The notes beneath the pieces were generated by a model. The model made no database searches. It was not told the DNA's origin and saw only the letters and a program-made list of their open reading frames with translations. From Geomonas propionica (GTDB lineage: Bacteria; Desulfobacterota; Desulfuromonadia; Geobacterales; Geobacteraceae): a stretch of DNA of 64,000 nucleotides. A program made the position numbers and the translations under genes. Of the stretch, positions 46,532 through 56,841 are shown piece after piece (the stretch's first letter is position 1; each line of letters starts with the position of its first letter). The stretch lies in the NCBI RefSeq assembly GCF_016458235.1, contig NZ_JAEMHK010000009.1:124001-188000 (forward strand), written 5' to 3'.

Positions 46532-48286
46532 ATGGGCTTTGACAAAACCACCCGCAGCGCCATATTGCTGGCCTTTCTCGCCCTGTCCGCCACCACGGCG
46601 GCAGCGGCCACCGGAGAAGGGATTCTGACCACCAAGCACAACCTGTCCAAGAGCGGCCCCGGGCCGATCAAGACGGACAGCGAGACCCAGGTCTGCATCT
46701 TCTGCCACACACCGCACCATGCCAGCAGCGTCACCCCGCTCTGGAGCCGCCCCATGGCGACCACCGTCTACAGCACCTACAGTTCCACCACGCGTTTCGC
46801 GCAACCGGGGCAGCCCACCGGCTCCTCCCGGCTGTGCCTTTCCTGCCACGACGGCACCATCGCCGTGGGCGCGTTGATCAACGACGTCAGCATCCCCATG
46901 GCCGGCGGCTTCACCACCATACCGATCGAGAGTCCCAGCAACATCGGGGGGAAGACCGGCGCCGATCTCACCAACGACCACCCGGTCTCGTTTAAGTACG
47001 GGGCCGACCTGGTCACCAAGAACAAGCAGCTGAAGCTCCCCAGCGAGATCGACCACAAGCTCAAGCTGGATGCTAACGAGAACATGCAGTGCACCACCTG
47101 CCACAATGCCCACACCGACCCCTACGGCAAGTTCCTGGTGATGAGCAACGACAACTCCGCGCTCTGCGTGAGCTGTCACAACGTGACCGGCTGGCAGGGC
47201 TCGGTACACAAGTCGAGCCTGCTCGGGGCGCTCAAGGGGTGCCTGAACTGCCACGTCCCGCACAACGCCAAGATGCCGCAGCGGCTGATGAAGGGGTACC
47301 CGGAGGAGATGAACTGCCTCCCCTGTCATTCCGCCACCGGGGGCGCCAGCGACATCCAGTCGCAGCTCGCGCTCCCCTCCAGGCACGACGTGCGCGACAC
47401 CACCGGGGTGCACGACACCGCCGAGTCCATCCTGGGGATGCAGAAACACGTGGAGTGCGAGGACTGCCATAACCCGCACGCAGTGCAGGCGTTGGGTGCC
47501 GTGGCCCCGGCGGTCAGCGGCGCCCTGGACAAGGTCAGGGGGGTAGCCCTGGGGGGGGAGGTGAAGGACACCGCCCTCTACGAGTACGAGGTCTGCTTCA
47601 AGTGCCATGCGGACAAGAACTTCTCCAGCAGCACCATCGTGCGGCAGCTCCCCTCGCTCAACCTGCGCCTGAAATTCGCCCTGGAGAACCCCTCGTACCA
47701 CCCGGTCGAGGGCCCGGGCAAGGTCTCGCCGGTGCAGAGTCTGCGCAACGACCTGGGCTACACCAGTTCCAGCATCATCTACTGCACCGCCTGCCACGGC
47801 AGCGACCAGAGCGTCAAGGCCGGAGGCACCGGCCCCAACGGTCCCCACGGCTCCAGTTACCCCTACCTGCTGTTGGCCCGCTACGACACCGAGACCTACC
47901 CGCGCAGTTACAGCGACTCAAACTACGCGCTGTGCTTTCGCTGCCATGCCCAGGAGCGCCTCTTCGCCGCCACCTCCCCGTTCTCGGTGCCGGCGAGCGG
48001 GCTCGCCCTGCACGACGTGCATGTCGTGCAACAGGGGGTGCCCTGCTTCATCTGCCACGACCCCCACGGCACCAGCCGTGCCGCCGGGGCCAGCGACCAG
48101 AAAAACTCCCACCTGATCAACTTCGCCACCAACTTCAAGATCGTGGCCAGCTACGACGGCACCAGCTACCCGAGGACGTGCACCTCGAGCTGCCACTCCG
48201 ATAACCCCAGGAGCTACGGCCCGGCGGCCGCACCCGCCGCAAAGTCCATCTCCAGAATTAAAAAGCCCGCGCTGCGCCCCTTCTGA
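46532..48286 (+). CDS. Secreted multiheme c-type cytochrome with 11-12 hemes
   Basis: 584 residues with a signal peptide ending TTAAAA-TGEG. Eleven CxxCH motifs (CIFCH, CLSCH, CTTCH, CVSCH, CLNCH, CLPCH, CEDCH, CFKCH, CTACH, CFRCH, CFICH) plus one CTSSCH (CX3CH) near the end. The N-terminal third is homologous to the tetraheme protein at 40521. It is the last gene of the NHL-cytochrome-barrel-NHL-cytochrome operon and the best candidate for the outer-face electron outlet. The ribosome site AGGGGAACGACG fits. A terminator hairpin begins in its last codons. Confidence 0.9.
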   Translation: MGFDKTTRSAILLAFLALSATTAAAATGEGILTTKHNLSKSGPGPIKTDSETQVCIFCHTPHHASSVTPLWSRPMATTVYSTYSSTTRFAQPGQPTGSSRLCLSCHDGTIAVGALINDVSIPMAGGFTTIPIESPSNIGGKTGADLTNDHPVSFKYGADLVTKNKQLKLPSEIDHKLKLDANENMQCTTCHNAHTDPYGKFLVMSNDNSALCVSCHNVTGWQGSVHKSSLLGALKGCLNCHVPHNAKMPQRLMKGYPEEMNCLPCHSATGGASDIQSQLALPSRHDVRDTTGVHDTAESILGMQKHVECEDCHNPHAVQALGAVAPAVSGALDKVRGVALGGEVKDTALYEYEVCFKCHADKNFSSSTIVRQLPSLNLRLKFALENPSYHPVEGPGKVSPVQSLRNDLGYTSSSIIYCTACHGSDQSVKAGGTGPNGPHGSSYPYLLLARYDTETYPRSYSDSNYALCFRCHAQERLFAATSPFSVPASGLALHDVHVVQQGVPCFICHDPHGTSRAAGASDQKNSHLINFATNFKIVASYDGTSYPRTCTSSCHSDNPRSYGPAAAPAAKSISRIKKPALRPF

Positions 48287-48307
48287 GGGAGCAGTCGCGG
48301 GCCTTTG
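48262..48307. terminator. Terminator after the conduit operon
   Basis: AAAGCCCGCG (inside the last codons) pairs with CGCGGGCCTTT; usable from both strands between convergent genes. Confidence 0.7.
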
Positions 48308-48324
48308 AAACGTTGGCGGTCCCC

Positions 48325-48699
48325 CTACTGTATGACCACGCTGGTATCCACCGCCTTGTACTCCTGCACCACGCCGCTGTCATCGAAGCTTACCGTCAGC
48401 GTCGTGACGGGCTGCTGTCCTCCCTTCGCCACGGCTTGCAGCGGCGGCGCGGTCCAGTAGTTCCAGACCTGGGCCGGGCCGGTGGCCACACCCACCGACC
48501 TTCTCTGGATCGAGTTGGGTGTGCCGATCTTGGCGAGGATCTCCTCACGCGTCGTCCTCCCTTTCACGATCACCTCATTCACGTACGTCGGCGAGAAATT
48601 CCTCTCGCTATTCGGGGCTGCCTCCCCGGCCTTCTGCGCGGGGGCATGCGCGCATGCGCCAAGAAGCAGCGCCGCCAGCACCAGACACAATTTTTTCAT
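48325..48699 (-). CDS. SmpA/BamE-like small lipoprotein
   Basis: 124 residues with lipobox LLLGAC. The mature part contains TTREEILAKIGTPNSIQ, the two-helix hallmark of the SmpA/OmlA (BamE) fold, followed by a beta hairpin (TLTVSFDDSGVVQEYK). Such proteins sit at the outer membrane and stabilise assembly complexes. ATG 48699 is supported by GGAGGAATCGCAG. Convergent with the conduit operon; its own promoter would lie in the 48.7-49.2 kb gap. Confidence 0.75.
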   Translation of the reverse strand: MKKLCLVLAALLLGACAHAPAQKAGEAAPNSERNFSPTYVNEVIVKGRTTREEILAKIGTPNSIQRRSVGVATGPAQVWNYWTAPPLQAVAKGGQQPVTTLTVSFDDSGVVQEYKAVDTSVVIQ

Positions 48700-48899
48700 C
48701 TGCGATTCCTCCTGTAGGTTCAAGAAAATACTGGAAGTTGAATATGCAATTTCTCAGCCGGATTCCGGGCGCGACGTGGTTCCGGCCCCTTAGCGCCACG
48801 GCAACCGCAAGCCACGTCCCGGCCCTGCGTCTTTTCCCCCAGCTAGGTTAAATGCCCCCGCAGCATGCCCCACCCGTCACGTGCCGCCTCACCCCCTTC

Positions 48900-48915
48900 T
48901 GGGTTGTTCACCCCA
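48900..48915. promoter_or_regulatory. TGGG-N8-CCCA operator upstream of selenocytochrome candidate 1
   Basis: TGGGTTGTTCACCCCA, 16 bp, the same palindromic frame as the sites at 38625, 40274 and 59036. It lies about 180 bases before a sigma-54-like site. Confidence 0.5.
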
Positions 48916-49091
48916 GACGGGGCAGGGGGGGTGCACGGAGGAATCAACGGCAAGGCCCCGCTTGTTCCGGCGACGCGTTTCGCGGCGAAACGCAATATCC
49001 GATGGGATTCAAGTCGTTTGTGCGGCGCCGGGATCGTCGTCTCCCGCTTATTTGACGTTGCCGGCGACTTTAATTTTCCGATTTGAATATA

Positions 49092-49108
49092 TTGGTATTG
49101 CTATTGCT
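49092..49108 (+). promoter_or_regulatory. Sigma-54-like promoter of selenocytochrome candidate 1
   Basis: TTGGTATTGCTATTGCT keeps GG-N10-GC and the complete TTGCT half; the -24 half has T for C twice. The leader to the ATG would be about 130 bases, close to that of the gene at 40521. Confidence 0.55.
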
Positions 49109-49247
49109 GTAGGTGTGACGGCTCTCTTTAAAACTGGTTGTAGCAGCACGCTGCATCCCGTACCACTGCACTCCCCCAAGCGCAGGAAGGACGGGCGAAG
49201 GAACTGCAATGAAGGTTCATAATCCAAATGTCAAAAAGGAACCACTC

Positions 49248-52200
49248 ATGAAGAGAACGAAAAAGACAAGTTCGCTTCTGACGGTCACAGCGGCAGTCGC
49301 CGGGGTCGCCATGGGCGCAAGCATCGCCATGGCAGCGCACCCGCCGATCCAGCTGTACACCTACGAAGAAGTGGCCCAGCAGATGGGCTTCCCGAAAGCC
49401 CCGGTCATGGTCGATAGGGTAACCAAGCAGGGGATGCCGTACTCCCCGAAGCAGACCTGCTTCGGCGACCAGGGCACCACCGCCTGCCACGGTAACGCCG
49501 CCTCCGGCAACTCGAAGCTCGCTAAGAGCTACGACGACCTCTCAAAGCACGCCTACCACGCAGCCCTCGGTTTCAACGAGTGGATGGACAACTCCAAGGG
49601 GGGGCTCTTCGTCAGTACCGGCGACGCCGACCTCCTGCCCAAGGGCACCCAGACCGGCCTCGCGGCCAACAAGCCGTGGGTACAGTCACACGGCCACAAC
49701 GGCAAGTGGTGACCGCCTTCTCTCCGCCAGGTGGCGGATTATCAGCTGAACGGTCAGGGCCAGTACATCAACTACATGCAGCCGGGCGTCGACGGCTTCA
49801 AGAACTTCCTTAAAGGGGGCAATGACGCCAGCGGCAACCCGTATCCGAAAGTCGAGATGTCCCTTTGGGACCAGGCGACCATGTGCGGTACCTGCCACGT
49901 GGGTGGCGTCTTCTACGAAGAGGACAGGATGGGCACCCGCCTGCCGGCCAGGACCCTCGCCGACTGGGGCCCGGCCTTCACGGGCGCGGCACCGAACCTC
50001 AACCCGATCACCGCGACCGTGTGGGAGAACTACTCCACCACCGGTAAGGACAAGTCCTTCGTCGCCATGTCCCCCTGGGTCTACCCGGTCTACATGGGGA
50101 TGGGCGGCGCTCCCGACCCAAACCTTGCCGACGGCGGCCCGATGATCGTTCCCTACGGCTGGGCGCCCAAAGACATGACCATGGCCAACAACAACGGCGG
50201 GGCTCCCTACACCGTCAAGGCCGGCCAACTCATGATGCCCAACGTCAAGGAGATGGACTGCCTCTTCTGCCACCTCAAAGGCTATGACAACGTGATGACC
50301 TCCGTCATGGTCCAGGCCGGTTCCCTTGCCGCCGCCCCGACCACCGGCGCCGGCCTCTTCGACATGTTCTCCCTGAGCCCGACCTACATGGGTTACGATC
50401 CGAGAAACGGCAAGAGCGCCTTCTACCGTATCGGCGCTGGAAATCTTCCCCCGGCATTCGCGAGCTACTCCTCGCACGAGGTCGTCTTCCTGACCGCTGC
50501 CGTGACGGAGAACATCAAGGGCAAGCCGGACGAGAACAACTGCCACCAGTGCCACGCCTCGAAGACGCTCAAGAACTTCCCCGAGATGTTCGGCGTCACC
50601 GGCACAAGCACGGGCTTTCTCTCCTCCGCCCCGATGGTGTACGACCCGGCCAACGGCGTGGGCCCCCTGGGCAAGAAGATGGTCAACTACGACATCAACT
50701 CCCCGCTCATGCAGTCCGGCGCCTCCCCGGTCCTCACCGGGAATAACGTCCAGAATTTCATGATGGCCGGCCTCGCCTACCCGCAGGCCAGCGGTCCCTC
50801 CGGGTACAACACCCTGGATGCGTCCAAGGGCGAAATCGGCGGCGGCAACCCGGCCATGACCGGTCCGCTGTTCTACTCCACCATGGACGGCAAGCCTGTC
50901 GACCAGAACACCCTGAAGAAGTCCACCATGCCGTTCCCCCGCGCCGAGTGGTTCAAGCGCGGTGACGCATGGCAGGCCGGCCAGGACGTTCACGGCAGCT
51001 TCGGCTGCGCCGGCTGCCACTTCACCGGCAACTCCACCGACAAGAACCAGTGCGACCCGGCCCGCGGCTTCGATGCGGCCTCCACCATCCAGGACGGCCT
51101 GCCCCCCATCAAGGAGCGCCAGCCGTTACTTGAGCAAGGTCAGACCCTGGACGCGGCCATCAAGAAGCACGACACCCGTAACACCATGAAGCGTTGCGAG
51201 TTCTGCCACGTCACCGGCACCGACTACAACGGCAACCCCATCGAGACCTACGGCGCGCCCAACCCGAACCTGGCCCACGCCAACGCGGGGCTTCTGGCCA
51301 ACCTGACCCAGATCGTCGACAAGCCCGGCCTGCACGGCGACTTCGGCGGTAAAGGGGTCCCCAGGGAGTCCAACTTCACCACCCAGGAAAAAGGCGCCGT
51401 AGATGGCGTTCAAAAGCCGGGCGGCACCATTTTGGGCCGCGGCAACCACCTCGACGTCATGGACTGCACCGTCTGCCACGTCGACAAGGTGAGCATGGCG
51501 GTACGCTCGCTCGACGCCACCTCCGGCATGCGCTTCCCCGCCATCGTCGGCACCGACCCGATGAAGGGTATGCTCGGCCTCTTCGAAGACCCGACCGGCA
51601 TGGGCGCGGCAGCAACCGGCATGGGCGGCGAATTGAAGCACTGGACACCGGTCGTCACGTGGCAGCCTTACGGCAACATGGAGGGAACGCTTAGCTGGGC
51701 CAACAAGCCGGCCGACCAGCGCTTCCAGTTCCGTCGCAAGCTGTACCTGACAAACCCCATCAGCGCGATCCTCTTCAACAACGAGGGGAGCACCGTGGAC
51801 GCCAACGGCGACGGCGTCACCGGCGGCATGCTGATCGGCGACGACGAGGCCACCGGCCTCCCCACCGCCAGCACCAAGCCGTCCTTGAAGGGATACCGCG
51901 ACGTCTTCACCGGCGACGTTCCCAACAAGAACAACACCTCCGGCTTCGAACTCCCGATCTTCGACCCGTGGGCCATGCGCGAACTGAAGTCCGGCTTCAA
52001 CTTCGTGCCGGCTCCGCTCTCCGTCATCGGCGCGGGCTTTGGCGGCTTCGGTACTCCGGCCGGCATGACCGACCCGACCAACGGCGCGTACACAAGCCTC
52101 TACGGCCCGAACGGCATGTTCTCCAACGACAACTGGAAGTACGCTTCCGTATGGAGCGGCGCCGTCGTATTCACCGAGCCGGATCAGATCCGCGGCTACA

Positions 52201-53423
52201 AGCAGTACCGCACCGCCATCAAGGACGCCACCGACGGCAAATCCTGGATGAACACCACCCTCACCATGATCGGCGCACCGTTCATGGTCACCCACGGCGT
52301 GAAACCGACCGACATCTACGCCAAGGGTAAATCATGCGCCGACTGCCACGGGGCGGGCAAAGGGTTCTTCAAAGGTAGCTTCGACATGGTCGGCCCGGCC
52401 CTCCCGGCGACCAAGAGCTACGACCCGAGCACCTACCCGGCGACCGACGCCAACGGCAACCTCATTGTCGACCCGGCAACGGGCGAGCCGGTGCGCGGCA
52501 CCGCCCAGGGGTTGAGCATCCCCGGCGACCAGGGCAACATGATGATGCGTCCGCTTGAACCGGTCCGCATCAAGGCCTACAAAGGCGACCTGCGCGGCTA
52601 CTTCGAGAGCTACAACAAGCTCGGCCAGCCGCGTGAAGTCAATTTCGTCCACGACGTGAACGTGGGCGGCGTCGACTACAGCTACGCATCCACCATCGAC
52701 CGCTCCGAAATCGCCTACCCGGCGGAAGACGGCGCGATCTACTACAAGGTTGGCCAGGTCAACGCTGACGGCACCGTCAACGGTGGCGCCCAGCCGATGA
52801 CCGGCGCAGCATACGCAACCTACCTCGAGACGGAGGTATCCCCCGTACTTGCCGATTACGGCATCGGGATCGATCCGGTTGCGAAGATCAACGCCATCGC
52901 CGACGCCAGCGCAGTTGACCTCGGCGTGCAGGTGAAGCAAAACGACACGGTAGCGCTTTCCGCATCTCTGGCGCAACCAAACGGCGGCACCGCCGACGTC
53001 GGTACCGTTACCTACGCCTGGAGCACCAGCGACGGTACGGCCGTCACCGGTGCCAACTCCAGGACCGGTGCTACCGTCAACTTCACCACCCTGGGCACCA
53101 AGACCATCACCCTCACGGTAACCGACGAAGAGGGCAAGGTCAGCCAGACCAGCACCACCGTCAACGTGATCGTACCTCCGGTCACCATCAGCTGGAACGG
53201 CACCACCGATGTCGCCACCTTCTCGAGCTTCCCGACGGGCACCGCCTCCGTGAAGATCGCCTGGGGCGACGGTTTCAGCACCACCAAGAGCGGCACCGCC
53301 GTTACCGACCCGCTCACCGTGAAGCACCTGTACTCGACCGGAACCGCCAAGACCATCAAGTTCTACTGCTACAACGGAACTGGCGTCCAGATCGGCTACC
53401 AGCAGGCAACCATCCTGCCGTAA
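49248..53423 (+). CDS. Octaheme c-type cytochrome with in-frame UGA (probable selenocysteine 155) and PKD-like C-terminus
   Basis: 1391 residues if UGA 49710-49712 is read as Sec; a standard caller splits it into 49248-49712 and 49731-53423, both in the same frame. The signal peptide ends ASIAMA-AHPP. Before the UGA lies CFGDQGTTACH (CX8CH); after it seven CxxCH: CGTCH, CLFCH, CHQCH, CAGCH, CEFCH, CTVCH, CADCH. The C-terminal 200 residues are a PKD-like domain and a final beta domain (TEEGKV-like turn, VKIAWGDGFSTTKSG). Context of the UGA: H-N-G-K-W-U-P-P-S-L-R-Q-V-A; the paralogs have W-U-P-P-S-A-R-Q and W-S-P-F-Y-N-R-Q. A second ATG at 49209 also has a ribosome site, but 49248 gives the cleaner signal peptide. 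Confidence 0.8.
49713..49738 (+). promoter_or_regulatory. Candidate bacterial SECIS after UGA 49710
   Basis: TCCGCC (49723-49728), loop AGGT, GGCGGA (49733-49738). The loop begins 16 bases after the UGA and contains GG, as in E. coli SECIS elements. Any ribosome starting at GTG 49731 would start inside this stem. Confidence 0.6.
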
Positions 53424-53458
53424 TGGGTAACTGAAACACTGTAATTTTGATGCAATTT

Positions 53459-53487
53459 AGCCCGGAGGTACCCCCTCCGGGCTTTTC
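53459..53487 (+). terminator. Terminator after selenocytochrome candidate 1
   Basis: AGCCCGGAGG pairs with CCTCCGGGCT, then TTTTCC. Confidence 0.8.
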
Positions 53488-53601
53488 CTGTAACGGCCTT
53501 GAACCGCTCACAGGAAATCGCGGATCTTGCAGCACTTCCGCGAGGCCCCGAGCACCGTACACCACGTGGCGGCCTTGACCGCCCAACCAAGAGGGGGTCG
53601 T

Positions 53602-56600
53602 ATGAGCAAAATTGTAGGAACTGCTGCAGGTCTGTTACTCGCGCTGGCACTGATCGCCGCGCCGCTGGTCGCGCACGCGGCCCATCCCAAGCCCGGGGAG
53701 TACGGCGCGCGCGGCATGCTGTTCAACCCCGCGATGCTCGGCATCCCCCTGCTCGACTACTTCAACGCCGCGCCCATCATCGCGACCGGGCCGGCCGTCA
53801 ACGGCCGCTACAACGCTCTCCCCCCGTTCGGGACCAAGGCGAGCTGCAACCTGTGCCACTTCGACATCGTGGCCAACGAGAACATGAACCGCCACGCCAC
53901 CATGTCCTTCAACAAGCTCACCTGGCCGCAGTACGGCTACGGCTACGACAAGGAAAAACCCTGGATGTCGGGGCCGGGCAAGTTCGGCAAATGGTCGCCG
54001 TTTTACAACCGTCAGCTCGGTAACATGAACGCCGTCTACGGCACCGAGGCGGACATCCTGAAGAAACTGGACATGGGAGCCTTCGAGTTCACCACCGAGT
54101 GCGGCGTCTGTCATGTCGGCGGGGGACCCGGTACCTCCAACCCCTACAATTTCACCTTCCCGTGGCGGGTGAGCGACTACTTCGGTCGCGACCGCGGTGC
54201 GGGGGGGATCCACAGCAACCTCGACAACGAACAGCGCAACCAGTCCATCGCCAACGACTACATCTTCCCGCTGCCGCTTAGCAGCCCCTACTACCCGCGC
54301 CGCGTGCCGCTCAACCCGTGGGACTTCTTCGTCAACGACGAGGGGACGCTGAAGACGGTCGACTGGGCCTCCTGGGGGATGAACGGGACCATGCAGATGG
54401 ACTGCCTCATGTGCCACTTGCAGGGGTACGACCACCTCGCGCGCAACCAGGAGATCGTCCGCTACCAGCGCCTGTACAACGCCGGCACCGTCGGCTCGGG
54501 CATCGCCACGGTGGACCCCGCCGGCGGTGAGGGGTTCAATATGAGCTATGACGCCTCCATGCTCAAGGTGGGCAGCGACGGCACCCTGTACCTCGATTCC
54601 TCGTTCACCGACAGGATCACCCGCTCGCCCCGGGCGGAAAACTGCGTCCACTGCCACATGCCGACAGCGGTGAAGAACCAGCCCTACGTGGACTGGAAAT
54701 CGCGCTTTTATTCCTACGATGCGGTCCCCTCGGACAATCCGGCCGCCCCGGGCAACGTGAAGCCCCCCCGCTACCTGAGCGACCTGGTGAAGCGCGGCGA
54801 CATCTGGAGCAAGGACGAGGTTCATCTCACCCTGGAGTGCGCCGGGTGCCACACCCAGACCGGCAAGTACCAGGCCTGGAAGCCCACGGACCCCAACTAC
54901 ATGCACAGCCCTGGCAAGGGGTACGACCCGATGAGCACCGGTTCCGACGAGTTCGGCGGCACGGTGAAGTTCTGCTACGACTGCCACGTGCTGGCCGGCG
55001 ACCTGAACGGCGACGGGGTGAAGGACATCGACATCCTGGGCGCTCCCAACCCCAACTACGCACACAAGAACGCCGGGCTCATGATCAACGTCGTGCCCAA
55101 GGCGCGGCGCATCGACAGCCAGGGCGCGGAGGTGGAATTCACCGGCAACCACCTCGACGTCATCGCCTGCACCTCGTGCCATGTCAGAAAGAGGTACGCG
55201 GCAGGGCGTTCGGTGGACTTCAGCACCGGCAGCCAGTTCTTCAACATGGTCGGCAACCCGCTGGATCAGGAAAATGGCAGCATCGACGTCGACATCGCCT
55301 TCAGCTGGAAGGAGACCACCCCGGTGAAGCTGTTGCCGGACGGAACCCCCAACCCGCTCTGGCGCCGGCTGATCTACCCGTTCAACTACGTCACCGGCAT
55401 CTACTGGAACAACATCGGCACCACGGACGCCAACGGCGACGGCTTCACCACGGGGATGAGCAACAACGGCAAGGTGGTCTCGGCAGATCCCTTCTTCCAG
55501 AGGAACGTGAAGGACAACTTCAGCTACGGGGTGAACGCGGAAAACAACCGGATCCCCACCGGCCTTGCCGGTTCCACGGTGTTCGATGCCCAATCCCTGA
55601 AGAACGCCGAGGGGGGCGTGGTGTTCAGCCGCCCTGCGGAGATCGAGGCGTACAAGGCGAAGGTGACCGGAAAGGACGCCGGCCTGGTGCCCCAGTTGGT
55701 TCTCGAGTCGGAGCCTTATCTGCTCATGCACAACATCGCCCAGGTCGGCAGCTACGCCCTGGGGAGGCATAGGGTAGACGGGGCCGGCAAGAAGGTGTAC
55801 GGCTGCTCCGACTGCCACGGTGCCGCCGGAGGCATCTTCAACGGCACCATCAACATGCTGGGCAAGGGGAAGCGCCCGGACAACACGGAGACCCCGCTTA
55901 CCGTGCAGTACAACAACAGCTCGGACCTCCTCACCAAGGCGCTCTACTGGGATCGCACCGGCGTGCGCAAGAGCTTCTCCTTCGCCGATACGGCCAGCGT
56001 CCCCAAGAGAACCAGGGATGCCGAGCGCAGGGAGTTTCTGGGGTACGACGCCGCCCGCGTGACGGCGCTGAACGCCCCGCAGGATCCGACCCTGTTCGGC
56101 ATGGAGGTGGATCCCAAAGCGGTCATCGACCCGGTGGCCGACGCCGATGCCACCATCCTGGGCATCCAAGTGGTGACCGGGAGCAAGGTGCAGCTCACCT
56201 GCCCCCCCGGCCAGTACCTGGACGCCAACGCCAACGGCAAGTACGACAGCGGTGAAACCCTGGTCGGCACCGTGACCTACCAGTGGGCCGCCTCGGACGG
56301 CAGCGCCATCACCGGCAACGGCACCCGCAGCGCCAGCGTGACCTTCACCGGCACGGGCAACAGGACCATCACCCTGACCGTGAGCGACGAGGAGGGGAAG
56401 GTGAACACCTCCTCGGTGACGGTCACCGTGGTCCCCCCGCCGATCAGCATCGCCTGGAACGCCGATACCGACACGGCCACCGTCACTTCCTTCCCGGCCG
56501 GCACCGCGTCGGCCAAGGTGTACTGGGGCGACGGTCTTTCCACCACGAGAAGCGGCTCCTATTTCACCGACCCGCTGGTCATGGTACACAAGTACTCGAC

Positions 56601-56685
56601 CGCCACGCAAAAGACCATCAAGGTCTATTGCTACGATTCGGGCGGCACCCAGGTGGGGTACATGCAAAAAAACATCACGCCGTAA
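53602..56685 (+). CDS. Octaheme c-type cytochrome with PKD-like C-terminus, serine paralog
   Basis: 1027 residues, signal peptide ending LVAHA-AHPK. Eight CxxCH: CNLCH, CGVCH, CLMCH, CVHCH, CAGCH, CYDCH, CTSCH and CSDCH. Collinear with the cytochromes at 49248 and 59327, sharing CGVCHVGGG, CLMCHLQGYD, the H-x-x-L-x-CAGCH block, NHLDVIACTSCH and CSDCHGAAGG. Where the other two have CX8CH this one has a normal CNLCH, and where they have W-UGA-P it has W-S-P (TCG codon). The C-terminal PKD-like domain (TITLTVSDEEGKVNTSSVTV) is shared. GAGGGGGTCGT precedes the ATG. A terminator upstream means separate transcription or read-through from candidate 1. Confidence 0.88.
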   Translation: MSKIVGTAAGLLLALALIAAPLVAHAAHPKPGEYGARGMLFNPAMLGIPLLDYFNAAPIIATGPAVNGRYNALPPFGTKASCNLCHFDIVANENMNRHATMSFNKLTWPQYGYGYDKEKPWMSGPGKFGKWSPFYNRQLGNMNAVYGTEADILKKLDMGAFEFTTECGVCHVGGGPGTSNPYNFTFPWRVSDYFGRDRGAGGIHSNLDNEQRNQSIANDYIFPLPLSSPYYPRRVPLNPWDFFVNDEGTLKTVDWASWGMNGTMQMDCLMCHLQGYDHLARNQEIVRYQRLYNAGTVGSGIATVDPAGGEGFNMSYDASMLKVGSDGTLYLDSSFTDRITRSPRAENCVHCHMPTAVKNQPYVDWKSRFYSYDAVPSDNPAAPGNVKPPRYLSDLVKRGDIWSKDEVHLTLECAGCHTQTGKYQAWKPTDPNYMHSPGKGYDPMSTGSDEFGGTVKFCYDCHVLAGDLNGDGVKDIDILGAPNPNYAHKNAGLMINVVPKARRIDSQGAEVEFTGNHLDVIACTSCHVRKRYAAGRSVDFSTGSQFFNMVGNPLDQENGSIDVDIAFSWKETTPVKLLPDGTPNPLWRRLIYPFNYVTGIYWNNIGTTDANGDGFTTGMSNNGKVVSADPFFQRNVKDNFSYGVNAENNRIPTGLAGSTVFDAQSLKNAEGGVVFSRPAEIEAYKAKVTGKDAGLVPQLVLESEPYLLMHNIAQVGSYALGRHRVDGAGKKVYGCSDCHGAAGGIFNGTINMLGKGKRPDNTETPLTVQYNNSSDLLTKALYWDRTGVRKSFSFADTASVPKRTRDAERREFLGYDAARVTALNAPQDPTLFGMEVDPKAVIDPVADADATILGIQVVTGSKVQLTCPPGQYLDANANGKYDSGETLVGTVTYQWAASDGSAITGNGTRSASVTFTGTGNRTITLTVSDEEGKVNTSSVTVTVVPPPISIAWNADTDTATVTSFPAGTASAKVYWGDGLSTTRSGSYFTDPLVMVHKYSTATQKTIKVYCYDSGGTQVGYMQKNITP

Positions 56686-56703
56686 TCCCGTTCACGACAA
56701 CCG

Positions 56704-56731
56704 CGGCCCGGAGCGATGCTCCGGGCCGTTT
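56704..56731 (+). terminator. Terminator after the serine-paralog cytochrome
   Basis: CGGCCCGGAGC-GAT-GCTCCGGGCCG then TTT; an 11-bp perfect stem. Confidence 0.85.
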
Positions 56732-56841
56732 CGTATCCACTTTCCCCGGTGATCAAAGGGGTTTTCCGTTGCCTGGGAGGCGCGGATGCGGTAATCTACC
56801 GTCGCTCCGTCTCCCGGGTGCAGCAAGCGAAAGAGGACCAC

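Noticed and set aside
49731-53423. Independent cytochrome gene starting at GTG 49731
   Set aside because: The start lies inside the hairpin, has no ribosome site and gives an exported-type cytochrome without a signal peptide; it is the downstream part of the UGA-containing gene.
53635-56667. Long minus-strand open frame (about 1010 codons)
   Set aside because: It is the antisense shadow of the octaheme cytochrome at 53602; Val/Gly/His-rich composition and no family match. The same applies to the minus frame at 59384-62935.
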